This document shows, in pieces, positions 9,255 through 17,058 of a DNA stretch of 64,000 nucleotides. Under the pieces are notes generated by a model. It did no database searches. It worked only from the letters and a program-made list of their open reading frames with translations, and was not told the origin of the DNA. A program made the position numbers and the translations under genes. The first letter of the stretch is position 1, and the number at the start of each line of letters is the position of its first letter. The DNA comes from Acidaminococcus sp. (GTDB taxonomy: Bacteria > Bacillota > Negativicutes > Acidaminococcales > Acidaminococcaceae), in contig JAKVOM010000001.1 of NCBI GenBank assembly GCA_022482815.1, positions 2,562,946 through 2,626,945 of the forward strand. The letters run 5' to 3'.

Positions 9255-9330
9255 ATGCCATCCTCCACCACTTCGTGGTCATCCTTCCGACTACCTGGAA
9301 GGAGGCTGGAGAGGAATGCCAAACCTAACG
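9255..9330. repeat. Partial copy of intergenic repeat family A
   Basis: The CCTCCACCACTTCGTGGTC block, the GGAAGGAGG block and the GAGGAATGCCAAACC tail match other family A copies. No gene is seen between the 6S promoter and the insertion sequence (9127-9342). A 77-codon open frame here has no convincing start or homology. Confidence 0.6.
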
Positions 9331-9398
9331 GGCGACCAGCGTAAAAGGGGCTGTCGCATTTTGCGACGGCCCCTTTTGTATCAAAAACAAGGTAAAAG

Positions 9399-9442
9399 CA
9401 AGGCGCGGCCTCATTGAATGAGACCGCGCCTTGGTGTAGAAT
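9399..9442 (+). promoter_or_regulatory. Palindrome with embedded transposase promoter
   Basis: Arms of 17 nt (9399-9415 and 9417-9433, one mismatch) form a palindrome around a single central base. TTGAAT (9414-9419) lies at its centre and TAGAAT (9437-9442) follows 17 bp later. Transcription would start at about the transposase ATG (9449). There is no Shine-Dalgarno sequence, so a leaderless mRNA is likely. Confidence 0.6.
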
Positions 9443-9448
9443 TTAAAT

Positions 9449-11077
9449 ATGCCAAAAAACAAACCTACACAAAAGGATTATACAAAAATTGGCAGTTCTT
9501 ATCAACTTTTTCTTCCTCTAAATTTTGAAGTACAAATCCCTAATGACGATCCTGTTCGCTTGGTGCGTGCCATGGTAGAAGGGATGGATGTAAAGGCATT
9601 GTATGACACGTATTCTCATGTCGAGAATAAATTAACGTCACCAATTCAGCTGCTGGAGATCGTCATTTATGCATGTATGGAAGGAATTCGTGGTTCGCGT
9701 AAGATAGAGCAATCCTGTAAAAGAGACACTCATTTCATGTTCCTCTTAGATGGGAAAAAAGCTCCGGATAATGCAACCATTGCAAGATTTTGTTCCCTCC
9801 ATCTAAAACCATGTATCAAGGAGCTCATGATTCAGATGGATAAATGGCTGCTGGCTCGCGGTTTCATCACGCTGGATAGCCTGTTCATCGATGGGACAAA
9901 AATTGAATCTGTGGCAAACAAATACAAATTTGTTTGGAAAAACAGAGTCTTAGGCAGCCAGAACAAACTCATAGAGAAACTGGAGCAACTGGTTCCCGAA
10001 ATCGAGGAACGTTTCGGAATCAAGGTCTGTTACGGAAACACTTTCCACATCCGTCATTTAAAGAAGCTCCTAAAAAAACTGCTTGTCATAAAGCGGGCTG
10101 AAGGGATCGAGTTTGTTCACGGATGTGGGAAAAGAAAGACCATTCTACAGAAGTACTATGAGATTTTAGCTAACTATCTCAAACGGCTTAAGGTGTATAC
10201 GAAGCAGCTTCACATCTGTGGGGAACGGAACAGCTTTGCCAAAACAGACCCGGATGCTACCTTTATGAGGATGAAAGAAGACGCCATGCTTAATGGCGCC
10301 TTAAAGCCGGGATACAATGTCCAATATGCCAACAATTCCGGTTTTACCTTGTTTGCAGATGTGAGTGCACATCCAACAGATATGCGGACACTCATTCCTT
10401 TTCTTGAAGGATTTGAAGCCCACTTCGGTCAGAAATTTGCAAACATTGTAGCCGATGCAGGCTATGAAAGCGAAGAGAACTTGGTCTGGCTGAAGAAGAA
10501 TCAGTATACTTCATATATCAAGCCTAACAATTATGAAAGAAGCAAGAGGAAAAAGTATAAGAACGACATCGGCAAAGCAGAAAACATGACATATTTGCCT
10601 GATCAAGACATGTATATCTGTAAAGGTAGGAGACTGCTGAAAGTCAGTAAAGTAACCCAGGTAAAGAACCGGTCAGGATATGTGTCAGAGAAAACATATT
10701 ACGAATGTAAGGACTGCAGCGGTTGTCCCTACAAGGAACAGTGCATCCATGGGAACAATTGCAGGACACCCATGGAGAAAAGAAACAAGAAATTAGTGGT
10801 CTCGAAGAATTTTGCTGCATTGAGGGCAGAATCCCTGAAGAACATTACTTCCGAATATGGTAAGGAACTGAGGATGAACCGCAGTATACAGGCAGAAGGA
10901 GCCTTTGCGGATCTCAAGGATTCATTAAACGTCAGAAGACTAGAAACCCGAGGCAAAGGAAATGCCCTGGTAACAGTGGGAATATGTGCCATGGCACGGA
11001 ATGTCCTGAAGGTCCATCACAAAGTTCAAGACGGCAAAGAGGATTTGCACTTATATCCGCTGAAAAAAGAGGCCTAA
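9449..11077 (+). CDS. IS1182-family DDE transposase, copy 1
   Basis: The 542-residue protein has the N-terminal DUF772-like domain of IS1182/IS5-type transposases and a DDE catalytic core: SLFIDGTKIES (first Asp), IVADAGYESEEN (second Asp) and EGAFADLKDSLNVRR (Glu). Between the second Asp and Glu is a cysteine cluster, CKDCSGCPYKEQC, a zinc-knuckle-like insertion common in this family. It catalyses cut-and-paste or copy movement of the element. The frame is intact. It differs from copy 2 by a single residue (Asn4 versus Lys4), so both are probably active. Confidence 0.95.
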   Translation: MPKNKPTQKDYTKIGSSYQLFLPLNFEVQIPNDDPVRLVRAMVEGMDVKALYDTYSHVENKLTSPIQLLEIVIYACMEGIRGSRKIEQSCKRDTHFMFLLDGKKAPDNATIARFCSLHLKPCIKELMIQMDKWLLARGFITLDSLFIDGTKIESVANKYKFVWKNRVLGSQNKLIEKLEQLVPEIEERFGIKVCYGNTFHIRHLKKLLKKLLVIKRAEGIEFVHGCGKRKTILQKYYEILANYLKRLKVYTKQLHICGERNSFAKTDPDATFMRMKEDAMLNGALKPGYNVQYANNSGFTLFADVSAHPTDMRTLIPFLEGFEAHFGQKFANIVADAGYESEENLVWLKKNQYTSYIKPNNYERSKRKKYKNDIGKAENMTYLPDQDMYICKGRRLLKVSKVTQVKNRSGYVSEKTYYECKDCSGCPYKEQCIHGNNCRTPMEKRNKKLVVSKNFAALRAESLKNITSEYGKELRMNRSIQAEGAFADLKDSLNVRRLETRGKGNALVTVGICAMARNVLKVHHKVQDGKEDLHLYPLKKEA

Positions 11078-11250
11078 AAGATACAAAAAGAGCGCACGAA
11101 AAAAAGCAACTTAGAGTTGCTTAATTTCGTGCGCCCTTTTTTCATCTCAAAACATATTCAACTAAAAAGTAAGGCAATTTGGGGTCTTTAGCAAGTTATT
11201 TCAGGGATTAAAAATCGGTCACTTGCGACAGCCCCTTTTAATACTCCCTC

Positions 11251-12639
11251 TTAATCCGCATCCCCACGGACAGAGTCTTGTTTTGCTTTTTCGTCATGTT
11301 TCTCGGTCTGGCTCATTTCCCACAGCTGTTCAGCTTTAGGAGCCCAATCCTTAGCGTAAGCATCACATTTGCCGCACAGATGATCTACGGATTCCTTGGA
11401 CTGCAGATCCGTAGAAACGGCTCCGGACGCTTTGACCATAGCCCGCAGTTTCTCCGGATTTTCCAGCATCGGACACGGACGCAGCATATTCTTATTAAAC
11501 GGCTGCCCATCGTGATAAGCCATGAAAAGCGGAGAACGCAGTGCTTCCAGAATCGTCTTATTGCGGATATTGGAATCAGAATAATGGATAAAGACACAAG
11601 GATCAATATCCCCATTGGCGTTGATATGCAGGTATCTGCGGCCGCCGGCAATGCAGCCGCCTACGTACTCGCCGTCGTTCTGGAAGTCAATGGCAAAGAG
11701 CGGTTTTTCCGTACGATATTTACGGATGCGGCGATAGATTTCCACACGCTGCTCGGACGTCGGCAGAAGTTCTGCGGAAGCATCGTTGCCGACAGGCATA
11801 TAGTGGAAATACCAGATGAAGAAAGCGCCTTTCTCAATGAGCATATCAAAATAAGCTTCAGAAGTGATAGACTCAAAGTTAGCCCGCGTGTAGCAGGAAG
11901 AAATTCCGAAGAACAGCTTCTTGCGGTGCAGGATTTCCATAGCGCGCTGTACCTTTTGATATACACCATTACCACGGCGTCCATCGGTAGCTTGTTCAAA
12001 ACCTTCCAGGGAGATGGCCGGGACGAGGTTTCCTACGCGCAGCATTTCATCAGCAAAAGCGTCATCGATCAGCGTGCCGTTGGTAAAAGTCAGGAACACG
12101 CAGTCAGGATGGCGTTCACACAGGGTAATCAGATCATGCTTACGGACAAGCGGTTCACCGCCTGTGTAAATGTACATATACACGCCCATTTCCTTGCCCT
12201 GCCTGATAATGTCATCAATTTCTTCAAGGGACAAGTTCAGCTTATGTCCGTATTCTGCAGCCCAGCATCCGGTGCAGTGCAGGTTGCAGGCACTCGTCGG
12301 ATCAAGAAGGATCGTCCAGGGCACGTTGCAGCCATACTTCTTACGAATGGCGTCCTGTTTTCTCCAGCCGACAAGGTCAGCATTGATGAAGAAGTTAACC
12401 AGGATGCGCTTGGCAACCTTTTCATCGACGTTTTCAAGAATATGGCTGATATATTGACGATATGGATGTGCCGGATTTTCCAGCACTTCATGCAGTGCCT
12501 TCCGGGCCCCGGCATAATGGCTATCATCAAACGAATCCGCCCAGGAAAGAATTTTGTTCAGGTTCTTGATTGGATCGCGATACACGTAATGGACGGCCTG
12601 TTCCAGGCCAATCTTTTGTAGTTCTTCTTTGACATTCAT
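11251..12639 (-). CDS. Radical SAM protein with C-terminal cysteine-rich (SPASM-like) region
   Basis: The protein (462 residues from the ATG at 12639; an in-frame GTG lies 7 codons earlier) has the radical SAM motif C118-x3-C122-x2-C125 in SACNLHCTGCW, and YTGGEPLV for SAM binding. Further cysteines (YVGGC, DPCVF, LRPC, LCGKC) suggest auxiliary iron-sulfur clusters as in SPASM/Twitch enzymes. The first 100 residues are a separate helical domain. The substrate cannot be read from sequence; no peptide precursor gene is visible. It is divergent from a TetR-type regulator with a shared operator candidate. Confidence 0.85.
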   Translation of the reverse strand: MNVKEELQKIGLEQAVHYVYRDPIKNLNKILSWADSFDDSHYAGARKALHEVLENPAHPYRQYISHILENVDEKVAKRILVNFFINADLVGWRKQDAIRKKYGCNVPWTILLDPTSACNLHCTGCWAAEYGHKLNLSLEEIDDIIRQGKEMGVYMYIYTGGEPLVRKHDLITLCERHPDCVFLTFTNGTLIDDAFADEMLRVGNLVPAISLEGFEQATDGRRGNGVYQKVQRAMEILHRKKLFFGISSCYTRANFESITSEAYFDMLIEKGAFFIWYFHYMPVGNDASAELLPTSEQRVEIYRRIRKYRTEKPLFAIDFQNDGEYVGGCIAGGRRYLHINANGDIDPCVFIHYSDSNIRNKTILEALRSPLFMAYHDGQPFNKNMLRPCPMLENPEKLRAMVKASGAVSTDLQSKESVDHLCGKCDAYAKDWAPKAEQLWEMSQTEKHDEKAKQDSVRGDAD

Positions 12640-12766
12640 TTCATACGCCCCCACTTGCACAACCTGTGCAATCTTTACGAAATAGCAGCTACAGGTGGAG
12701 ACTGCTAAATCATCCTAATTCAATGCTAATACACTTTCTCATTAATTTCTATCAACATATTCTTAA

Positions 12767-12790
12767 AAAATGTGCGAATTCGAACATTTT
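12767..12790. promoter_or_regulatory. Palindromic operator candidate between radical SAM and TetR genes
   Basis: The 24-bp site has arms AAAATGT and ACATTTT around GCGAATTCGA, a near-perfect palindrome with one mismatched pair. It lies in the middle of the 243-bp divergent spacer. TetR-family repressors typically bind such sites next to their own gene. Confidence 0.6.
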
Positions 12791-12882
12791 GAAGTAATTT
12801 GTCTAAATTTATATATCATTTTACGCAGAATTGAGTTACAATACTCTTAATATAACATATCAGGGAAAGGAGGCTGCATCTT

Positions 12883-13422
12883 ATGCGTATCACTGAAAAG
12901 TTAATCACGAATGCGATAATGGACCTGCTCCGGGAGCGTCCTTATAACAGAATTACCGTGACAGATATTGTAAAGCGGTGTGAAATCAACCGGAACACCT
13001 TCTACTACCACTATGCAGACATCCCTGACCTCATTCAGCATCTTCTGCAGGAACGAACCCGCGAACTGTGCCGCACGAACCGTCGTTTCCGCCGTCCTCT
13101 GACGTTTGTCTTTTATCTGGTTCTCGTCGCCGACAAATATAAGAAAATCCTCAACAACCTTTATCACTCAGAAATGCAGCCATACCTGGAAGACGTAATT
13201 ATGTCTGTCTGCGCCCATTTTGCAAACCGGTATATCCATCAGTCCATGCAGGAAGCATCGCTGTCGAGAGAAGATTCCAAGCTGCTCATCCGCTACTGGA
13301 GTGCCATCATAAACGGCATGTTCAGTGACTGGCTGAAACACGATATGAAATACGACCTGCCTAAAGTGGTCAAGCGTATATGCTTCCTCACGGCAGCGCG
13401 CAAGACGCTGACAACACTGTAG
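12883..13422 (+). CDS. TetR/AcrR family transcriptional regulator
   Basis: The 179-residue protein begins with a TetR helix-turn-helix: ITNAIMDLLRERPYNRITVTDIV in essence, then CEINRNTFYYHYADIPDLI (about 28-46), the recognition-helix signature. The C-terminal ligand domain is divergent, as usual. An AAAGGAGG precedes the ATG. It probably represses itself and the divergent radical SAM gene through the palindrome at 12767-12790. The ligand is unknown. Confidence 0.85.
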   Translation: MRITEKLITNAIMDLLRERPYNRITVTDIVKRCEINRNTFYYHYADIPDLIQHLLQERTRELCRTNRRFRRPLTFVFYLVLVADKYKKILNNLYHSEMQPYLEDVIMSVCAHFANRYIHQSMQEASLSREDSKLLIRYWSAIINGMFSDWLKHDMKYDLPKVVKRICFLTAARKTLTTL

Positions 13423-13440
13423 AGCCGCCTTTACGTCGAA

Positions 13441-13540
13441 AGTAAAAAGTTAGTGACTCGTACAATCGTGTAGAATTAATCCTGGATAATTTTAAGAAAG
13501 AATTACATCAGGCAGTTGGTTTTTATTCACTGCAAACCAA
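13441..13540 (+). repeat. Intergenic repeat family D, copy 1
   Basis: Contains TTAGTGACTCGTACAATCGTG, then AATTACAT and TTTTTATTCACTGCAAACC, in the same order as copies at 25651, 56268 and 57728. It fills the space between the TetR gene and the terminator. Confidence 0.6.
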
Positions 13541-13580
13541 TTGCCAATTTAATTTTTATACTGCGGTCTGCAAATTTTAC

Positions 13581-13629
13581 AAAAGAGCTGTGAAGCAATG
13601 ATTGCTCATTGTTTCACAGCTCTTTTTAT
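13581..13629. terminator. Bidirectional terminator between tetR-type gene and aspS
   Basis: The hairpin AAAGAGCTGTGAAGCAATGA / TCATTGTTTCACAGCTCTTT has a 4-nt loop and one G-U pair, with A and T tracts on both sides. It serves the convergent TetR gene and aspS. Confidence 0.9.
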
Positions 13630-13644
13630 TGTCTTACAGCCGAA

Positions 13645-15432
13645 TTACTTGTCTTCCTTTTTCAGTACCGTGCTGCGGATGTGCAGTTCTCTCATCTGCT
13701 TGTCTTCAACCGTATTCGGTGCCTGGCACATGAGGTCCATAGCACTCTGGGTCTTCGGGAATGCGATGACGTCACGAATGGACGGACGCTTTGCCATCAG
13801 CATAACCAGACGGTCAAGGCCGAAGGCCAGTCCTCCATGGGGAGGAGCACCATATTCGAAAGCAGTCATGAGGAAACCAAACTTTTCTTTAGCTTGTTCA
13901 TCCGTCAGGCCGATTGCTTCGAAGACTTTCTTCTGTACTTCACGGTCATGGATACGGATACTGCCGCCGCCGATTTCGACACCGTTCAGAACCATATCAT
14001 AAGCCTTTGCATAAACGTGGGCAGGATCCGTCAGCAGCTTGTCGATATCTTCATCGCAAGGAGAAGTGAACGGATGGTGCATAGCCACGTAGCGGTGTTC
14101 TTCTTCGCTGTATTCGAACATCGGGAACTTCACAACCCAGGTGAAGCAGAGTTTGTTCGGATCGATCAGGCCGCGTCTTTTGGCCATTTCGATACGGAGA
14201 GCACCCAGGGCAGCTGCCACGACGAGCGGTTTGCGGTCTGCCACAAAGAGCAGGACGTCGCCCGGTTCTGCCTTACCGGTCGTGAGAATACGCTTCATTT
14301 CTTCATCACTGAAGAACTTTGCAATCGGGGACTTGATGGAACCATCTTCGTTGTAGATGATCCAGGCAAGACCTTTGGCACCATAGATACCAACGAAATC
14401 AACAAGTCCGTCGAGTTCGCGGCGAGGGATGGAGCTGTAACCTTTTACATTGATAGCCTTTACGAGGCCACCTTTTTCGATAATGTCCTTGAAGACCTTG
14501 AATTGGGTACCCTTGAGGGCTTCGTTCATGTTGACGAGCTGCATGTCAAAGCGCAGATCCGGCTTATCGCTGCCATATTTATCCATGGCATCGTCCCAGG
14601 TCATGCGGCCGAACGGAACCTTCAGATCAACGCCCAGCGTCTTTTTGAAGACATAGGCAATCAGATTTTCCGTCAGGGTCATAATGTCATCTTCATCAAT
14701 GAAGGACATTTCCATATCAAGCTGCGTGAATTCCGGCTGACGATCGGCACGCAGGTCTTCATCACGGAAGCAGCGGGCAATCTGGAAATATTTTTCCATG
14801 CCGGCAATCATGAGCAGTTGTTTGAAGAGCTGCGGGGACTGCGGCAGTGCATAGAACTTACCGGGGTTTACACGGCTCGGTACCAAATAGTCACGAGCAC
14901 CTTCCGGCGTGCTCTTGCAGAGCATCGGGGTCTCGATTTCGAGAAAATCACGGTCATCCAGGAAATCGCGGACAGCCTTGCATACCTTGTGACGCAGAAT
15001 CAGGTTCTTCTGCATTTCCGGTCTGCGCAGATCCAGATAACGGTAACGCAGTCTTACGTTTTCGTCTACGTCTACCCCATCCTGAATGTAGAAAGGAGGC
15101 GTCTTGGAGCTGTTCAGAATCGTCAGGTCCTTAACGACGACTTCTACTTCGCCCGTAGGAAGGTTCGGGTTGATTGTCTCCTCGGAACGATTGCGTACCA
15201 GGCCCGTTACCTGCAGAACGTATTCACTCCGGACGGCTTCCGCCTTATGGAAGTCCTTTTCATCGTGAGCCGGATCGATAACGACCTGTACAATCCCGTG
15301 ACGGTCACGTAAATCGATAAAGATAATGCCACCGTGGTCACGTCTCTTGCTGACCCAGCCGCAGAGTGTTACCTCTTTGCCTGCATCCTCTTTTCTCAGA
15401 TCACCACAGTGATGACTGCGTTTAAAACTCAT
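13645..15432 (-). CDS. aspS: Aspartyl-tRNA synthetase
   Basis: The 595-residue protein is a bacterial-type class IIb synthetase. It has an N-terminal OB-fold anticodon-binding domain (about 1-110, GWVSKRRDHGGIIFIDLRD), the catalytic core with RCFRDEDLRADRQPEFTQ (motif 2), a GAD insertion domain (about 285-420), and motif 3 GLAFGLDRLVMLM. It charges tRNA-Asp, and possibly tRNA-Asn as well if Asn-tRNA is made by GatCAB; the sequence alone does not settle this. It lies 4 bp downstream of hisS in one operon, a common Firmicutes pairing. Confidence 0.97.
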   Translation of the reverse strand: MSFKRSHHCGDLRKEDAGKEVTLCGWVSKRRDHGGIIFIDLRDRHGIVQVVIDPAHDEKDFHKAEAVRSEYVLQVTGLVRNRSEETINPNLPTGEVEVVVKDLTILNSSKTPPFYIQDGVDVDENVRLRYRYLDLRRPEMQKNLILRHKVCKAVRDFLDDRDFLEIETPMLCKSTPEGARDYLVPSRVNPGKFYALPQSPQLFKQLLMIAGMEKYFQIARCFRDEDLRADRQPEFTQLDMEMSFIDEDDIMTLTENLIAYVFKKTLGVDLKVPFGRMTWDDAMDKYGSDKPDLRFDMQLVNMNEALKGTQFKVFKDIIEKGGLVKAINVKGYSSIPRRELDGLVDFVGIYGAKGLAWIIYNEDGSIKSPIAKFFSDEEMKRILTTGKAEPGDVLLFVADRKPLVVAAALGALRIEMAKRRGLIDPNKLCFTWVVKFPMFEYSEEEHRYVAMHHPFTSPCDEDIDKLLTDPAHVYAKAYDMVLNGVEIGGGSIRIHDREVQKKVFEAIGLTDEQAKEKFGFLMTAFEYGAPPHGGLAFGLDRLVMLMAKRPSIRDVIAFPKTQSAMDLMCQAPNTVEDKQMRELHIRSTVLKKEDK

Positions 15433-15436
15433 TGTT

Positions 15437-16699
15437 TTACACCTCTGCCTTTTTGATATAGGAAACTACTTCAGAAAGTTTAACTTCCTGCTGGCTGCTG
15501 TCAGCCATATTTCTCACCGTGACAGCGCCTCTCTGTCTTTCATCTTCACCGAAGATGAGGGCATACTTGGCTTTATCACGGTCAGCTTGCTTCATTTGTG
15601 CTTTCATGCTGCGGTCCATGAAGTCCATGTCGCAGGCAAAACCTGCTTCGCGCAGTGCGTTTACAGTCTTGAATGCATCAACACTGCCGCCCTTGTCAGG
15701 TACAACGGCATAGATATCGATAGCATCCTTGGAATCCGGCAGCAGGCCCTGCTTTTCGAGCGTCAGGATAATGCGTTCGAAGCCCATAGCGAAGCCTACG
15801 CCCGGCGTGGAAGGACCGCCCAGTTCTTCAACGAGGCCGTCATAACGTCCGCCGCCGCCTACAGCGCTCTGAGCGCCCAGCGGGGAATATTGGATTTCAT
15901 AAGCGGTCTTCGTGTAATAATCGAGGCCGCGAACCAGCGTGCTGTCAACTTCGTATTCGATGCCTGCTTCATCCAACAGCTTCTTCACGGTTTCAAAGTG
16001 CTCACGGCAATCGTCGCACAGGGAATCCGTAATCTTCGGAGCCGATGCCATGAACGGTTTGTCATGGTCTACTTTGCAGTCCAGGATGCGCAGCGGGCTT
16101 CTATCGAAGCGGCTCTGGCAGTCTTCGCACAGTTCAGCCAGATGCGGACGGAAATAGTCCTGCAAAAGTTTTCTGTGCTGCGGACGGCAGTTCGGGCAGC
16201 CGACGGAATTGATCTTCAGTTTCAATTCCTTCAGACCCATGCGTTTCAGCACGGTGACTGCCAGAATGATAGTTTCAGCATCTACTACCGGGGATTCGGA
16301 GCCCATGGCTTCGACACCGAACTGATGGAACTGTCTCATACGGCCGGCCTGAGGACGGTCATAACGGAACATCGGCCCGATGTAATAAACCTTGAGGGGC
16401 ATCGGTTCCGCATACAGCTTGTTCTCTACAAAAGAACGAACGACAGCTGCCGTATTTTCAGGACGCAGCGTAATGCTTCTGCCGCTGCGATCGTTGAAGG
16501 TGTACATTTCTTTATCTACAACGTCCGTACCATCACCGATACCTCTTTGGAAGAGCTCGGTATGTTCGAAAATCGGCGTACGAATTTCCTGGTAGTTAAA
16601 TTCACGGCACACTTCCCGCATCACATTTTCCACATAGCGCCAGCCATTAATCATGCCCGGCAGAATATCTTTCGTACCACGTGGAGCACCTGTTAACAT
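15437..16699 (-). CDS. hisS: Histidyl-tRNA synthetase
   Basis: The 420-residue class II synthetase has the HisRS N-terminal APRGTKDILPG signature, RPENTAAVVRS (motif 2 region), the HisA signature LVRGLDYYTKTAYE and GGGGRYDGLVEELGG. The C-terminal anticodon-binding domain follows about residue 325. A GGAGGG ribosome binding site precedes the ATG. I searched the leader by eye for a T-box (the conserved GGTGG core) and did not find one. It is the first gene of hisS-aspS. Confidence 0.97.
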   Translation of the reverse strand: MLTGAPRGTKDILPGMINGWRYVENVMREVCREFNYQEIRTPIFEHTELFQRGIGDGTDVVDKEMYTFNDRSGRSITLRPENTAAVVRSFVENKLYAEPMPLKVYYIGPMFRYDRPQAGRMRQFHQFGVEAMGSESPVVDAETIILAVTVLKRMGLKELKLKINSVGCPNCRPQHRKLLQDYFRPHLAELCEDCQSRFDRSPLRILDCKVDHDKPFMASAPKITDSLCDDCREHFETVKKLLDEAGIEYEVDSTLVRGLDYYTKTAYEIQYSPLGAQSAVGGGGRYDGLVEELGGPSTPGVGFAMGFERIILTLEKQGLLPDSKDAIDIYAVVPDKGGSVDAFKTVNALREAGFACDMDFMDRSMKAQMKQADRDKAKYALIFGEDERQRGAVTVRNMADSSQQEVKLSEVVSYIKKAEV

Positions 16700-16738
16700 A
16701 AAAATCCCTCCGTTCTATTTACTATCCCATAATAAGTA

Positions 16739-16768
16739 AGTTTACCACACTATTCCTGTATATTTCAA
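16739..16768 (-). promoter_or_regulatory. Promoter candidate of hisS-aspS
   Basis: Minus-strand TTGAAA (16763-16768) and TAAACT (16739-16744) are 18 bp apart, about 40 bp from the hisS ATG. Confidence 0.6.
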
Positions 16769-16787
16769 CGTTTAACGGAAATTTGTA

Positions 16788-16833
16788 GGAAGAGAGCGTA
16801 AAAAAATGATTACATTTTTTACGCTCCCTTTTA
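16788..16833. terminator. Hairpin upstream of hisS
   Basis: GGAGCGTAAAAAATG-type arms (AGAGCGTAAAAAAATG / CATTTTTTACGCTCC) enclose a 4-nt loop and are followed by TTTT on the plus strand. It lies upstream of the hisS promoter, so it probably blocks read-through from the neighbouring repeat and permease rather than attenuating hisS. Confidence 0.65.
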
Positions 16834-16834
16834 C

Positions 16835-17040
16835 ACAGGTCGCCGGTCGCTGGCAATGGGCCGCCTGTGTATGAAAAATTGCCAGGGTATTTTTCATACA
16901 GATTTATAAAAATAAAACCTAAAATTTAGGTTATCTGCTAAATTTTAGGTTTCATTTTTATTTGAATCAAAAGACTTACCGCACTGCTGCAGGCAAAGCT
17001 TAATGCCATAAGCCAAAAGCGCCTTTTATTTTTTCACGTC
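16835..17040 (+). repeat. Intergenic repeat family B, copy 1
   Basis: Starts ACAGGTCGCCGGTCGCTGGC right after a terminator T tract. It contains an AT-rich hairpin CCTAAAATTTAG / CTAAATTTTAGG (16918-16949) preceded by TTATAAAAATAAA, then ATTTGAATCAAAA. Homologous copies lie at 41320-41500 (inverted) and 62364-62535. The stem shows paired base changes between copies. Confidence 0.7.
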
Positions 17041-17058
17041 CCCTTGCAGACGGCGGTC

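Larger units (their letters stand above)
9343..11239 (+). mobile_element. IS1182-type insertion sequence, copy 1
   Basis: The element is about 1.9 kb and bounded by a 16-bp perfect terminal inverted repeat, AAAAGGGGCTGTCGCA (9343-9358) and its complement (11224-11239). It encodes one 542-residue transposase. The left end folds on itself (GGGGC-TGTCGCA / TGCGAC-GGCCCC), and a hairpin with CGCACGAAA/TTTCGTGCG arms follows the transposase. The left-end fold acts as a terminator against read-in. No clear target duplication is visible. A second copy, about 99% identical, lies at 60471-62362. Confidence 0.93.

Noticed and set aside
9095-9328. 77-codon plus-strand frame between 6S RNA and the IS
   Set aside because: It overlaps the 6S promoter and a family A repeat and has no ribosome binding site or homology.
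9330-11250. Target-site duplication around IS copy 1
   Set aside because: Flanking bases do not form a convincing direct repeat in either copy, so none is claimed.
11278-12621. Long plus-strand open frame (447 codons)
   Set aside because: Antisense to the radical SAM gene, which has an intact CxxxCxxC motif.
13609-15312. Long plus-strand open frame (567 codons)
   Set aside because: It lies wholly antisense to aspS, whose motifs are clear; codon pattern and lack of any domain mark it as a shadow.
16700-17058. T-box leader for hisS-aspS
   Set aside because: No T-box consensus (AGGGTGG core) or antiterminator was found; the hairpin at 16788 lies upstream of the promoter candidate.
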